Shown here one piece after another: positions 24,887 through 33,143 of a stretch of 64,000 bases of DNA. Where the stretch lies: assembly GCF_006442315.1 (NCBI RefSeq), contig NZ_VFVY01000013.1, positions 62,001 through 126,000 of the forward strand, given 5' to 3'. Both the position numbers and the translations under genes were made by a program. The notes beneath the pieces are model-generated. The model had not been told where the DNA came from. It did not search any database and worked only from the letters and a program-made list of their open reading frames with translations. Within the stretch, counting starts at the first letter, position 1. Every line of letters begins with the position of its first letter. Source of the stretch: Mesorhizobium sp. B2-3-4 (GTDB lineage Bacteria > Pseudomonadota > Alphaproteobacteria > Rhizobiales > Rhizobiaceae).

Positions 24887-25722
24887 GCTGCCCGCCGCCC
24901 GGATGCGTGACGTGAATCCGCCGCCGGCCGGTCGGCCAGGAAGAGATACAAAGCGGGCAGCAGGAAGCCGAGATAGACGGCGATTTCGCTGACCGTTGGC
25001 GCGTCGATGTAACCGAATATGCCCGACAGCACCGATCCCAGCGGGCTGTCGGCCGGCAGCACGCCGGAAATATCGAAGACGACCGCCTGGAAATGGTTCC
25101 ACAGGCCGGCCTCGTGCAGCGCATTGACCGAGTTTGCGATCAGGCCGGCCGCGACGACCAGGATGAAGGCGCCGGTCCAGCGGAAGAAACGCCTGAAATT
25201 GAGCCGCACGGCGCCGGCATAGATGGCGTAGCCGACCACGGCAGCCAGGAGCACGCCGGCCAGCGCGGCCAGCGGCGCATAGGCATTTTCCTGCTGGAAG
25301 GCGGCGAGCAGGAAGAAGACGGATTCGACGCCTTCGCGCGCCACGGCCAGGAAGACCATGAAGATCAGGCCGAGTCCCTTGCGTGTCGGCGTCTCGAAGG
25401 CGGCGTCGATGGAATTGTGCAGCTCCGCCTTGATCGAACGCGCCGCCTTGCGCATCCAGAACACCATCGAGGTCAGGACGCAGACAGCGACGAGGCCGAT
25501 CGCGGCCTCGAAAAGCTCCTGCGCCTTCTGCGGGAACTCGACGCTGGCGAACTGCAGGACGGCGCCGACGCCGAGCGAGAAGGCGAGCGCGAGAAAAATG
25601 CCGATCCATACCACCGGCATCCAGGCGCCACGGCCGGTGCGGTGGAGGTAGCTGGCGATGATGCCGACGATGAGCGCCGCCTCGACGCCTTCGCGGAACA
25701 TGATCAGGAACGGTACCAGCAT
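24883..25722 (-). CDS. efeU: Iron permease EfeU (FTR1 family)
   Basis: EfeU is the inner-membrane iron channel of the system. The 279-residue reading starts MLVPFLIMFREGVEAAL, as in characterised EfeU proteins, and contains both REGxE iron-binding motifs: REGVEAAL near residue 10 and REGVESVF near residue 124. Seven membrane segments are expected. Longer in-frame starts at 25779 and 25848 would add residues ahead of the first helix; the length at 25722 fits the family best, although no clear ribosome-binding site precedes it. efeU is first in the operon efeU-efeO-efeB-EfeM-like. Confidence 0.93.
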   Translation of the reverse strand: MLVPFLIMFREGVEAALIVGIIASYLHRTGRGAWMPVVWIGIFLALAFSLGVGAVLQFASVEFPQKAQELFEAAIGLVAVCVLTSMVFWMRKAARSIKAELHNSIDAAFETPTRKGLGLIFMVFLAVAREGVESVFFLLAAFQQENAYAPLAALAGVLLAAVVGYAIYAGAVRLNFRRFFRWTGAFILVVAAGLIANSVNALHEAGLWNHFQAVVFDISGVLPADSPLGSVLSGIFGYIDAPTVSEIAVYLGFLLPALYLFLADRPAADSRHASGRRAA

Positions 25723-25856
25723 CGTTTGTCCAGCCGCGCCGACGACAAGGCTATTGGAGGTCGCATCCGCTGGGATCATGGCCTCCGGGGGGTGGGTCAA
25801 AACTTGTGCAGAGCAGTCAGCTTTTATGCTTGATGGCTTCGGCGGCACAAGCGAGC

Positions 25857-25871
25857 GGTGATCACATCACC
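25857..25871. promoter_or_regulatory. Perfect inverted repeat upstream of efeU
   Basis: GGTGAT and ATCACC flank a CAC centre, 135 bases upstream of the chosen efeU start and between it and the TetR gene. It is a candidate operator. It does not fit the TGA-N9-TCA rhizobial iron-responsive motif, so the regulator is unknown. Confidence 0.4.
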
Positions 25872-25949
25872 GAGATATGGATGTGATCGCAAGCGTCGCC
25901 GAGCCGGATCAGCCAGGGCCTGTCACCTTGGCACGGTCACCTTGGCCGA

Positions 25950-26519
25950 TCATCTGGGCCAGGTTGACAGTGCCCTGTCGGTGGCGGCCAGGAAAGCCTG
26001 GAACGATTGCTCGACATCCCGGCCCTGGGCGAAGCCGCCCTGTGCCTCGAGGCTGGCAAAGCCGTGCAGCCCGGCGCGCAGGAAGCGGGCGGCATCGGCC
26101 AGGGCCGGCTCTTCGAGCCCATAGCCGCGCAGCGCGCCATGAAGGATGCGCACGCATTTCTCGTCCGCTTCGGCGTGGCGGGGGTCGTTGAGCTCGGGTT
26201 TGATCAGCATGGCCGCCGCATAGCGGCCCGCATGGCGAACGGCATAGGTCCTGTAAGCGAGCGCCAGTGCGGCGAGCGCGTGCCGGCCGGCATAACCCTG
26301 GATCGCTTCACCCATCAGCCTTGCGAGGCCTTCCTCCGCGACAAGCGCCAATTCGCTGCGCAGATGGTCGAGGCTGCGCACGTGAGTATAGAGACTTGGC
26401 AGCGCCATGCCGAGCGCCTTCGCCAGCGCGGCCATCGTCAAGGCGGTGAGGCCCTGCCGGTCGACGATCTCGGCTGCGGTCTCGACGACCAGTTTCTGGC
26501 TCAGGCCGGCTCGTCCCAT
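25950..26519 (-). CDS. TetR/AcrR family transcriptional regulator
   Basis: The 189-residue protein has a TetR helix-turn-helix at residues about 5-50 (LVVETAAEIVDRQGLTALTM, then ALAKALGMALPSLYTHVRSL) and a C-terminal ligand/dimer domain of the WHG type. AGGAGATGCC upstream of the ATG at 26519 is a strong ribosome-binding site. A near-perfect palindrome lies 16 bases further upstream, fitting autorepression. Its target besides itself is not evident; the divergent methyltransferase gene at 26738 is the nearest candidate. Confidence 0.88.
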   Translation of the reverse strand: MGRAGLSQKLVVETAAEIVDRQGLTALTMAALAKALGMALPSLYTHVRSLDHLRSELALVAEEGLARLMGEAIQGYAGRHALAALALAYRTYAVRHAGRYAAAMLIKPELNDPRHAEADEKCVRILHGALRGYGLEEPALADAARFLRAGLHGFASLEAQGGFAQGRDVEQSFQAFLAATDRALSTWPR

Positions 26520-26534
26520 ATGGCATCTCCTCTT

Positions 26535-26555
26535 TTTCCTTCTAGTAGTAGGAAA
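26535..26555. promoter_or_regulatory. 21-bp palindrome, likely TetR operator
   Basis: TTTCCT and AGGAAA arms surround a 9-base centre. Inner bases also pair, leaving only one mismatched pair and the central base. Position and size fit a TetR-family operator that overlaps the promoter of the TetR gene. Confidence 0.55.
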
Positions 26556-26737
26556 TCCACGAAGATCAATTGCCTTATGCCGATGGACCCACGATCCGCG
26601 AGGTGTCTCCTTCGGCAAGGGCGACGCATGCTTTGGCAGAAACGAAGGTCGTTGCCGCCGGGGCTACCGGGGCTGGATACGGTTCCTTTGCTTTTCCAGT
26701 TTATGGCTGGCTGTGAGACGGGCTCCGGAGCATTGGC

Positions 26738-27358
26738 ATGGCCAGCACGATGGCAATCGAAAAGAAACTGTTGAACTCCGTCCATGACCGGGCGGTCTTC
26801 CAGCGCCGTGTGCGCGTCCTGTCAGACCGCCTCGCCGACGAGCTGGGTCCGTCGGGCACTGTTCTCGACCTTGGCTGCGGCGATGGCTCGATCGCCAGGG
26901 CGATCATGGAAAAAAAGCCGGGCCTGACGTTTCGCGGCATCGACGTGCTCATCCGGCCGCAAACCCATATCCCGGTCGAACTGTTCGACGGCAGCACCAT
27001 TCCCGCCGGGGACGGCTCCTATGACTGGGTGACGATCGTCGATGTGCTGCATCATACCGACGACCCCGGCCATCTCGTGCGCGAGGCAGCCCGCGTGGCG
27101 CGCAAGGGTGTCGTCATCAAGGATCATCTGCGCGAAGGTTTCGCGGCCTACCGGACGCTCCGGTTCATGGATTGGGTGGGCAACAAGGGACACGATGTGC
27201 GCCTGCCCTACAACTATCTTTCCAAGGCCGAGTGGGACGCCATCTTTGCCCGCGCCGGCATCGCGCCGCGCAGCTGGCGTGAGAAGCTGTCGCTCTATCC
27301 CTTCCCCGCCAGCATGTTTTTCGACCGGCGCCTGCATTTTATCGCGACATTGCGATAG
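26738..27358 (+). CDS. Class I SAM-dependent methyltransferase
   Basis: The 206-residue protein has SAM motif I VLDLGCGDGSIARAI (residues about 43-57), followed by GIDVLIRP and the motif IV-like VTIVDVLHHTDDP. This places it in the Methyltransf_11/25 group. Late residues (KDHLREGFAAYRTLRFMDWV) suggest a small-molecule or lipid substrate, but none can be named. It is divergent from the TetR gene with 218 bases between starts. Confidence 0.8.
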   Translation: MASTMAIEKKLLNSVHDRAVFQRRVRVLSDRLADELGPSGTVLDLGCGDGSIARAIMEKKPGLTFRGIDVLIRPQTHIPVELFDGSTIPAGDGSYDWVTIVDVLHHTDDPGHLVREAARVARKGVVIKDHLREGFAAYRTLRFMDWVGNKGHDVRLPYNYLSKAEWDAIFARAGIAPRSWREKLSLYPFPASMFFDRRLHFIATLR

Positions 27359-27394
27359 GCGACCGCAGCTGCGCGGAACGCAGCTCCCTTTTTG

Positions 27395-27446
27395 CGCAGC
27401 TCCCGCGGGGACGCGCTACGCGCATGTCCTGGAATTGCTTCACGCC
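27395..27446. repeat. Partial family B intergenic repeat (copy 3)
   Basis: CGCGCTACGCGCATGTCCTG followed by GAATTGCTTCA matches the right half of the family B element seen at 13358. It lies between the convergent methyltransferase and YifB genes and slightly overlaps the YifB stop. Confidence 0.5.
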
Positions 27447-28972
27447 GCCTGCGCCACGCGCTCCGAGCTCATCCGGTAGGAAATCGCCTCGGCCAGATGG
27501 ATGCGGCCGACGGTTTCGCTGGCATCGAGGTCGGCAAGCGTGCGCGCCACCTTCAGCACGCGGTGATAGGCCCGCGCCGAAAAGGCGAGTTTTTCGCTGG
27601 CATCCTTGAGCAGCGACAGGCCGGCGGCGTCAGGCATGGCGATCGTCTCGATGACTGCCGGAGAACAATGCGCGTTGGTGGTCGCGCTGTTGACGCCGAG
27701 CCGCTCGAAACGCTCGCGCTGGAGGGTACGCGCGCGGCCGACGCGCAGCGCCACGTCGGCGCTCTTCTCCGCCCGGTCGGGCCGGATCAGGTCGCTCGCC
27801 GAGACCGCGGGCACCTCGATCCTGAGATCGATGCGGTCGAGCAGCGGACCCGAAATGCGGGCCTGGTAGTCGGTGCGGCAGCGTTCGCCGCGCAGGCAGC
27901 GATAGCCGGGTTCGCCGGCCATGCCGCAGCGGCACGGGTTCATCGCCGCCACCAGCTGGATGCGCGCCGGATAGGTGACGCGGTGATTGGCGCGCGCGAT
28001 CATGCAGTCGCCCGTCTCCAGCGGCTGGCGCAGCGCATCCAGCGTCTGCGGCGTGAATTCGGGAAATTCGTCGAGGAACAGCACGCCGTGATGGGCGAGC
28101 GACACTTCGCCTGGCCGGGCGCGCAGGCCGCCGCCGACCATCGCCGCCATCGAGGCCGAATGATGCGGCGCGCGGAACGGCCGCCGGTCCGTCAGCTTGC
28201 CTTCGCCGAGCTCGCCCGCCACCGAGGCGATCATCGAGACTTCGAGCAGTTCCTTCGGCGCCAGCGGCGGCAGGATCGACGGCAGGCGCTGCGCCAGCAT
28301 CGATTTTCCCGACCCCGGCGGCCCGACCATCAGCAGGTTGTGGCCGCCGGCGGCAGCCACTTCCACCGCCCGCTTCGCCGTCTCCTGGCCCTTGATGTCG
28401 GCAAGGTCGGGCAGGTCGCGCGGCGCGGCGCGGATGCCGGCCTCGGGCCGCGACAGCACCTGCGTGCCGCGGAAATGGTTGGCGATGGCGATCAGGCTGC
28501 GCGGCGCCAATATGTCGAAATCGCTACCGGCCCAGGCGGCCTCCGATCCGCAGGCGAACGGGCAGATCAGGCCCTTGCCTTCCGCATTGGCGCCGATCGC
28601 CGCCGGCAGGGCGCCGGCAACGGCGGCGATAGTGCCATCGAGCGACAATTCCCCAAGCACGACATAGCCGGCCAGCATGTCGCCCGGAATGGCACCAAGC
28701 GCCGCCATCAGGCCAAGCGCGATCGGCAGATCGTAATGGCTGCCTTCCTTCGGCAGGTCGGCCGGCGCCAGATTGATCGTCACCTTCTTTGACGGCATCG
28801 ACAGGCCCGACGCATGCAATGCCGCCTGGACCCGCTCGCGGCTTTCGGCCACCGCCTTGTCGGGCAGCCCGACAATATGCATGTTGACCTTGCCGGGCGC
28901 GATCATCACCTGCACGTCGACCGGCACGGCCTCGATGCCCTGGAAAGCCACCGTGCGAACCCGCGCCACCAT
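27440..28972 (-). CDS. YifB/ComM family magnesium-chelatase-like AAA+ ATPase
   Basis: The 510-residue protein has a Lon-protease-like N-terminal fold (VARVRTVAFQGIEAVPVDVQ) and a Mg-chelatase-type AAA+ core with Walker A MVGPPGSGKSMLAQRL. It also has Walker B VLFLDEFPEF and the family's C-terminal domain with NPCRCG and CRTDYQARISGPLLDRIDLR. ComM homologues are hexameric helicases that aid branch migration during natural transformation. Start at MVARVRT (28972) is preferred over ATG 28981. The gene stands alone. Confidence 0.92.
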   Translation of the reverse strand: MVARVRTVAFQGIEAVPVDVQVMIAPGKVNMHIVGLPDKAVAESRERVQAALHASGLSMPSKKVTINLAPADLPKEGSHYDLPIALGLMAALGAIPGDMLAGYVVLGELSLDGTIAAVAGALPAAIGANAEGKGLICPFACGSEAAWAGSDFDILAPRSLIAIANHFRGTQVLSRPEAGIRAAPRDLPDLADIKGQETAKRAVEVAAAGGHNLLMVGPPGSGKSMLAQRLPSILPPLAPKELLEVSMIASVAGELGEGKLTDRRPFRAPHHSASMAAMVGGGLRARPGEVSLAHHGVLFLDEFPEFTPQTLDALRQPLETGDCMIARANHRVTYPARIQLVAAMNPCRCGMAGEPGYRCLRGERCRTDYQARISGPLLDRIDLRIEVPAVSASDLIRPDRAEKSADVALRVGRARTLQRERFERLGVNSATTNAHCSPAVIETIAMPDAAGLSLLKDASEKLAFSARAYHRVLKVARTLADLDASETVGRIHLAEAISYRMSSERVAQAA

Positions 28973-29156
28973 TTGTCTCACGCCCCCAAATGCCGGCTCG
29001 CTGCTCCTGCGATCAGGAAGCGAGCGAGATCAGGTTAGACAACCATAGATTTCTAGCCGAAGCAAGAACATTACAAGAACAAGCTGACTTATAGCTGCAA
29101 ATACCTTGTCGTCGTGCCCTCGATCTGCGACTTTGAGTGCTTGGGGGTAAGGCGCG

Positions 29157-30509
29157 ATGTATCGGGTGTTGTGGGGTCTGGTGCTTGCTCTGCTCGTCGC
29201 GGGCGGCCCTGCCTATGCACAAAAGCGTGTGGCGTTGGTGTTGGGCAACTCGAAATACACCGCCATCGCCGAGCTTTCCAATCCGGTCAACGACGCTACG
29301 GCCATCGGCGCCCTGCTGCGGGATCAACTGCATTTTCAGGTCGTGAAGGCCGTTGATGCAGATCTTGGCCAGATGATGCAGGCTCTCGGGGATTTCGGCA
29401 ACAAGGCCAAGGACGCCGATATTGCGCTGGTCTTTTACGCCGGGCACGGGATTCAGCTGAACGGGCAGAACTACCTCTTGCCTGTAACGGCCGATATAAG
29501 GACCGAGATGGACCTGCGCACCCAGGCCGTGCGCTTGAACGACATCGCCGAGATACTGGACGCCTCGGGCGCCAAGGCGAAGCTGCTCTTCATCGATGCC
29601 TGCCGCAACAATCCGCTGCCGGCGATCTCGCGCGGCGCCGAAGCGCTTGGTCTGGCGCAACAGGAGGTCGCCGTCATCGGAACTTTGTTCGCCTTTGCCA
29701 CCGCTCCGGGACATGTCGCCTATGACGGCGTTGGCGTGAATTCGCCGTTCACGGCGGGCCTGTTGCTGAACCTTGCCAGTCCCGGCGTCGAGATCCGGCA
29801 AGTGTTGGCCTCGGTGCGCGACGAAGTCTACAAAAGGACCGACAAGAAACAGGTTCCCTGGGTCAACGAGGCGTTGCTCGGCCAGGTGTTTCTGGCCGAT
29901 CAGGTCGTGATGTCGGCTGGGCTGGCCGACGCCCCGACCTGGAATCAGGCGGACATCGCCGCCTGTGCGCAGATCGGTTCGACATCGGCGCCGCTTTTGC
30001 TGGAATCCTACCTTGCGCATTTTCCGAACGGCTTCTGCGCGGACGCGGTTCGCGAAAAGCTAGGCGGCAAGCCGGAAGCCGTCGTGGCGGACAGCCGTGC
30101 GCTGGCAATCGAGACCCCCGAGCAGGCCGCAGCGGCAACAGCGCCCGGCCAAACCTTCGAAGTGTCGAACTATTGGAACCACAACGGCTCCGTCATCGCC
30201 CTGTCCGCGAGCGGCGAAAACCGCGTCTTCTACTATGAGCGGCCGAAGCCGCTGCTGGCCCGGGCCGGCGCCCGCAAGGGAACGCTGTTGTTCAAAGGCC
30301 GACGGACCGGCGACAGCTACACCGGCCGCGCCTACCACTTTTCCAGATTTTGCGGCCCTATTTCCTATCCGGTGACCGGAGAGGTTTCTGCCGACCAGAT
30401 GCAGGTGGTGCTGACCGGCAGGGCGCCGGTCAGGTCGCCGGATTGCAAACAGACCGGCTGGGAGGACGAGAAACTGGTTTTCTCATTCCGGTCCAAGAAA
30501 CGAAGCTGA
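29157..30509 (+). CDS. Secreted caspase-like (peptidase C14) protein
   Basis: The 450-residue precursor has a signal peptide (YRVLWGLVLALLVAGGPAYA) and a caspase-fold domain directly after it (KRVALVLGNSKYTAIAELSN). The catalytic dyad is intact: His97 in VFYAGHG and Cys149 in LFIDACRNNP. The C-terminal 200 residues hold no repeat I recognise, with NYWNHNGSVIALSASGENR and a final Cys pair. Metacaspase-like proteins of this type are common in rhizobia and usually cleave after Arg or Lys. A signal peptide implies action in the periplasm or outside the cell. The target is unknown. Confidence 0.85.
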   Translation: MYRVLWGLVLALLVAGGPAYAQKRVALVLGNSKYTAIAELSNPVNDATAIGALLRDQLHFQVVKAVDADLGQMMQALGDFGNKAKDADIALVFYAGHGIQLNGQNYLLPVTADIRTEMDLRTQAVRLNDIAEILDASGAKAKLLFIDACRNNPLPAISRGAEALGLAQQEVAVIGTLFAFATAPGHVAYDGVGVNSPFTAGLLLNLASPGVEIRQVLASVRDEVYKRTDKKQVPWVNEALLGQVFLADQVVMSAGLADAPTWNQADIAACAQIGSTSAPLLLESYLAHFPNGFCADAVREKLGGKPEAVVADSRALAIETPEQAAAATAPGQTFEVSNYWNHNGSVIALSASGENRVFYYERPKPLLARAGARKGTLLFKGRRTGDSYTGRAYHFSRFCGPISYPVTGEVSADQMQVVLTGRAPVRSPDCKQTGWEDEKLVFSFRSKKRS

Positions 30510-30567
30510 GCGCTTTCGCATCCGCGGCCCCGCCTTCACGGCCGCCCTGCAGTTTGGCGGCACGCGC

Positions 30568-31209
30568 TCAGGGAGCGCTGCTGGCTGCGGGCAGTGTTCG
30601 TGGCTGCGGCTTCACCGCCAGGAAGGTGTTCCATCCCCGCTCCTTCCTGCCGATGCGGAAGCTGTGACTGACAACCTCCATGCCGGCAGCCTCCATCCGC
30701 GCCGCGAAGGCGTCGCTGCGCCAGTCGACGGTATGGTATCTGCCGCCGGTTTCTCCGTCGCCCTCACGCATCGAGACAACAAAGGCGCCGCCGGGCCGCA
30801 AGGAATGCGCGATCTTGCCCAGCACCTCGTCGATCTGGCCGCGCGGCACATGGATCAGGACGGCGAGCGCCACCACCGCATCATAGGGACCGCCCAGTTC
30901 GCCGGTGATCACGTCGAGGAGGTCGCCGGCCTTGCCGCGCGCGGCCTGCAGTTCGAGAAAGCGCCGCGTGGCGTCCGTGCGGCGGACCTTGACGCCGAGG
31001 CCTTCCAGGAAGTCGGCGTCGCGGCCCGGGCCGGATCCGATCTCAAGAACGTGGCCGCCCGGACCGGCGATCGCCGCGGCCCGCTCGAGCGCGGCCTGGT
31101 CGTTTGGATGGGGGATATGCCCGACGATCTCGTCATAACGGACGGCGTAGTCCTCGTAGGATTCGATCGTCTGGCGGCTCTGCGCCAGGGTTTTCGCCGG
31201 TACGGTCAT
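30568..31209 (-). CDS. Class I SAM-dependent methyltransferase
   Basis: The 213-residue protein shows SAM motif I VLEIGSGPGRDADFLEG (residues about 53-69), the acidic end of strand 2 (VRRTDATRRF), and PYDAVVALAVLIHVPRGQID and LRPGGAFVVSMREGDGET. The substrate is unknown. GGGGAGAG 6 bases before the ATG at 31209 sets the start; the frame stays open upstream but is antisense to other genes. It is followed at its 3' end by the convergent caspase gene. Confidence 0.83.
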   Translation of the reverse strand: MTVPAKTLAQSRQTIESYEDYAVRYDEIVGHIPHPNDQAALERAAAIAGPGGHVLEIGSGPGRDADFLEGLGVKVRRTDATRRFLELQAARGKAGDLLDVITGELGGPYDAVVALAVLIHVPRGQIDEVLGKIAHSLRPGGAFVVSMREGDGETGGRYHTVDWRSDAFAARMEAAGMEVVSHSFRIGRKERGWNTFLAVKPQPRTLPAASSAP

Positions 31210-31244
31210 CGTTTCTCTCCCCTTTTCTGTCGGCCGGATCGTGT

Positions 31245-31415
31245 CTAGCGGATGCTGCCATAGGGCGCGTGGCCGTCGAGCAGGCCGATATCGCGCTTGA
31301 AATGATCGGACAGCGCGCGCTGGTCGAGCAGGCCGCGCGACCTCTGTCTGAACGGTGCGGCGAACAGGCCGAGGATCGGGTGACGGACCGTGATGCGCTG
31401 CGGGAAGGTGTTCAT
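31245..31415 (-). CDS. Short DUF1127-like protein
   Basis: The 56-residue product (MNTFPQRITVRHPILGLFAA, ending KRDIGLLDGHAPYGSIR) resembles the small basic DUF1127-type proteins with the LxRDIGL segment, but it lacks the full arginine-rich helix. AAAGGA lies 7 bases before the ATG at 31415; an ATG at 31421 is too close to it. It is divergent from the LysR gene at 31519 across 103 bases, so it may be that regulator's target. Confidence 0.6.
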   Translation of the reverse strand: MNTFPQRITVRHPILGLFAAPFRQRSRGLLDQRALSDHFKRDIGLLDGHAPYGSIR

Positions 31416-31518
31416 TGCCATGTCCTTTCGGTGTTTGTGTATGGCTGGAATGTGCACCTCTGCGGCCTTGGTTTCCAATCGAACGTCGCGTATCATGCAT
31501 CAGGAGGATTGATGCGTC

Positions 31519-32430
31519 ATGAGCTGGGATCTGCCGCCGCTGGGCGCCATCAGGGTGTTTGAAGCCGCATCGCGGCTGGGAAGCTTCACCAAGGCGGCCG
31601 AAGAGCTCGGCATGACCCAGTCGGCCGCCAGCTATCAGATCAAGGTCCTGGAAGAACGCGCGGGAACGCCGCTTTTCATAAGGAAAACAAGGCAGATCGC
31701 CTTGACCGAGGCCGGCGAGCTGCTGGCCCCGCACGCGTCCGGCGCCTTTTCGGCGCTGGCCGATGCCTGGCTGGCGACCAAGGGCGGCGCCACCGGCGTT
31801 CTCTCCGTCACCACCGTCCAGACCTTCGCCTCGACCTGGCTTGCCGTGCGTCTGGGAGCATTCCAGCTGATGCATCCAGATCTTGCCGTGAAAGTCGATA
31901 CATCGTCGCGGCTGGCCGATTTCGCCCGCGACGGCATGGATATCGGCATTCGCACCGGCACCGGGAAATGGCCCGGCCTCGGCGCCCATTATCTCTTCAA
32001 GGCCGACTACACGCCGATGCTCAGTCCGAGGCTGGTGCAAAGGGTGGGAGGCATCCGCCATCCCGAGGATCTCTACAAGCTGCCGTTATGCTGTTCGACC
32101 GATCCCTGGTGGAAGATCTGGTTCGAGGCTGCCGGCGCCCGCTTCGAACCCGACCGCATCATAGCCGGTCCGGAGCTGGGCACGCAGGCCTATGACGCGA
32201 TGGCGGCACTGACGGACCAGGGTGTCGCGATTCTCACGCGCAACCTCTACAGCTCATTGCTGACGACGGGACAACTGGTCCAGCCGTTCGAGGCCCTGGG
32301 ATCCGACGGCGACGGCTATTGGCTCGTGCATGCCGAGAGCCGCCGCAACACGCCGAAGATCAGGTTGTTCAGGGACTGGGTGCTGGCCGAGACGGCCGAT
32401 ATCAGGGATCGCGAAGTGCCCCGGCCCTGA
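31519..32430 (+). CDS. LysR family transcriptional regulator, GcvA-like
   Basis: The 303-residue protein has an N-terminal winged helix-turn-helix (LGAIRVFEAASRLGSFTKAA, EELGMTQSAASYQIKVLEER) of the GcvA/AmpR type. A periplasmic-binding-like effector domain follows, with the characteristic LTDQGVAILTRNLY. GcvA-type regulators often control a divergent gene, and here that is the short DUF1127-like gene. The effector is unknown. Confidence 0.88.
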   Translation: MSWDLPPLGAIRVFEAASRLGSFTKAAEELGMTQSAASYQIKVLEERAGTPLFIRKTRQIALTEAGELLAPHASGAFSALADAWLATKGGATGVLSVTTVQTFASTWLAVRLGAFQLMHPDLAVKVDTSSRLADFARDGMDIGIRTGTGKWPGLGAHYLFKADYTPMLSPRLVQRVGGIRHPEDLYKLPLCCSTDPWWKIWFEAAGARFEPDRIIAGPELGTQAYDAMAALTDQGVAILTRNLYSSLLTTGQLVQPFEALGSDGDGYWLVHAESRRNTPKIRLFRDWVLAETADIRDREVPRP

Positions 32431-32757
32431 AAGGCATTCCGGGCACGGCACGCCCAGCCACATTGGCCGCGATGGCCAGGCCGCCGATCAAATCAGGAAC
32501 ATCACCGGAACTTGTAACCGCCCTGGTTGCATCGCGGTTTGCAGGCGGTTGCAAAAGCGGAACATGGTTAAGACAAAAGTAAAGACCGCGGTCCCCACGT
32601 ATTCGAGCTGCCGCTCGGCGCCGGGCGCGGGAGAGCCAGCAATCAATATTTTAGCAATTGCTTATATTGTACCCGGTCGCCGAATGCGGTATGAATCCGG
32701 GTCGCGGTTCCGACAATCGCAACGTCAGGCTCCGCGTCGAGTACAGGGGAGGATGAC
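32431..32757. other. Intergenic region with an AT-rich palindrome, upstream of the cupin gene
   Basis: No gene is seen in these 327 bases. Around 32644-32669 there is an AT-rich imperfect palindrome: CAATAT and ATATTG arms around a perfect AGCAATTGCT core. This is the only AT-rich stretch in the gap and lies 88 bases before the cupin start, where a promoter and operator are expected. Confidence 0.5.
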
Positions 32758-33132
32758 ATGGCCGGTGTGGAAGTCACCAAACTAGCGTCCAAGTCTCACA
32801 ACAGCCCTGATGAAGTTCGCACGCCGAACAAGACACGCGTCGAAGTGGTTCGCCTTCCCGGCTATACGCTGGGCCGGCTCAACATGGAGCCGGGCTGGAA
32901 ATGGTCCGAATGCGTGAAACCGGTCGTCAAGACCGACAGTTGCCAGGTTTCGCATGTCGGCTACGTCGTATCGGGAAGTATCACCGTCAAGATGAACGAC
33001 GGAACCCAGAAGACCTTCGAGCAGGGCACGTCCTATACGATTCCGCCAGGCCACGATGCCTGGGTGGAAGGCAACCAACGCTTCACCTGCATCGAAGTCA
33101 TGAGCGCCGAACAATACGCCACGCCATCATAG
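32758..33132 (+). CDS. Cupin domain-containing protein
   Basis: The 124-residue protein is a single small beta-barrel: MEPGWKWSECVKPVVKTDSC, VGYVVSGSITVKMNDGTQKT and YTIPPGHDAWVEGNQRFTCI. The usual metal-binding histidines of motif 1 are largely replaced (CQVSHVGYVVSG keeps one His), so metal binding is uncertain. GGGAGG 7 bases before the ATG supports the start. It converges on gshB with an 11-base gap. The role is unknown. Confidence 0.8.
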   Translation: MAGVEVTKLASKSHNSPDEVRTPNKTRVEVVRLPGYTLGRLNMEPGWKWSECVKPVVKTDSCQVSHVGYVVSGSITVKMNDGTQKTFEQGTSYTIPPGHDAWVEGNQRFTCIEVMSAEQYATPS

Positions 33133-33143
33133 GGGTTCAGGCG

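Noticed and set aside
25857..25871. Iron-responsive operator (RirA-type TGA-N9-TCA) upstream of efeU
   Set aside because: The inverted repeat has a different spacing and does not fit that consensus, so it is reported only as an unassigned palindrome.
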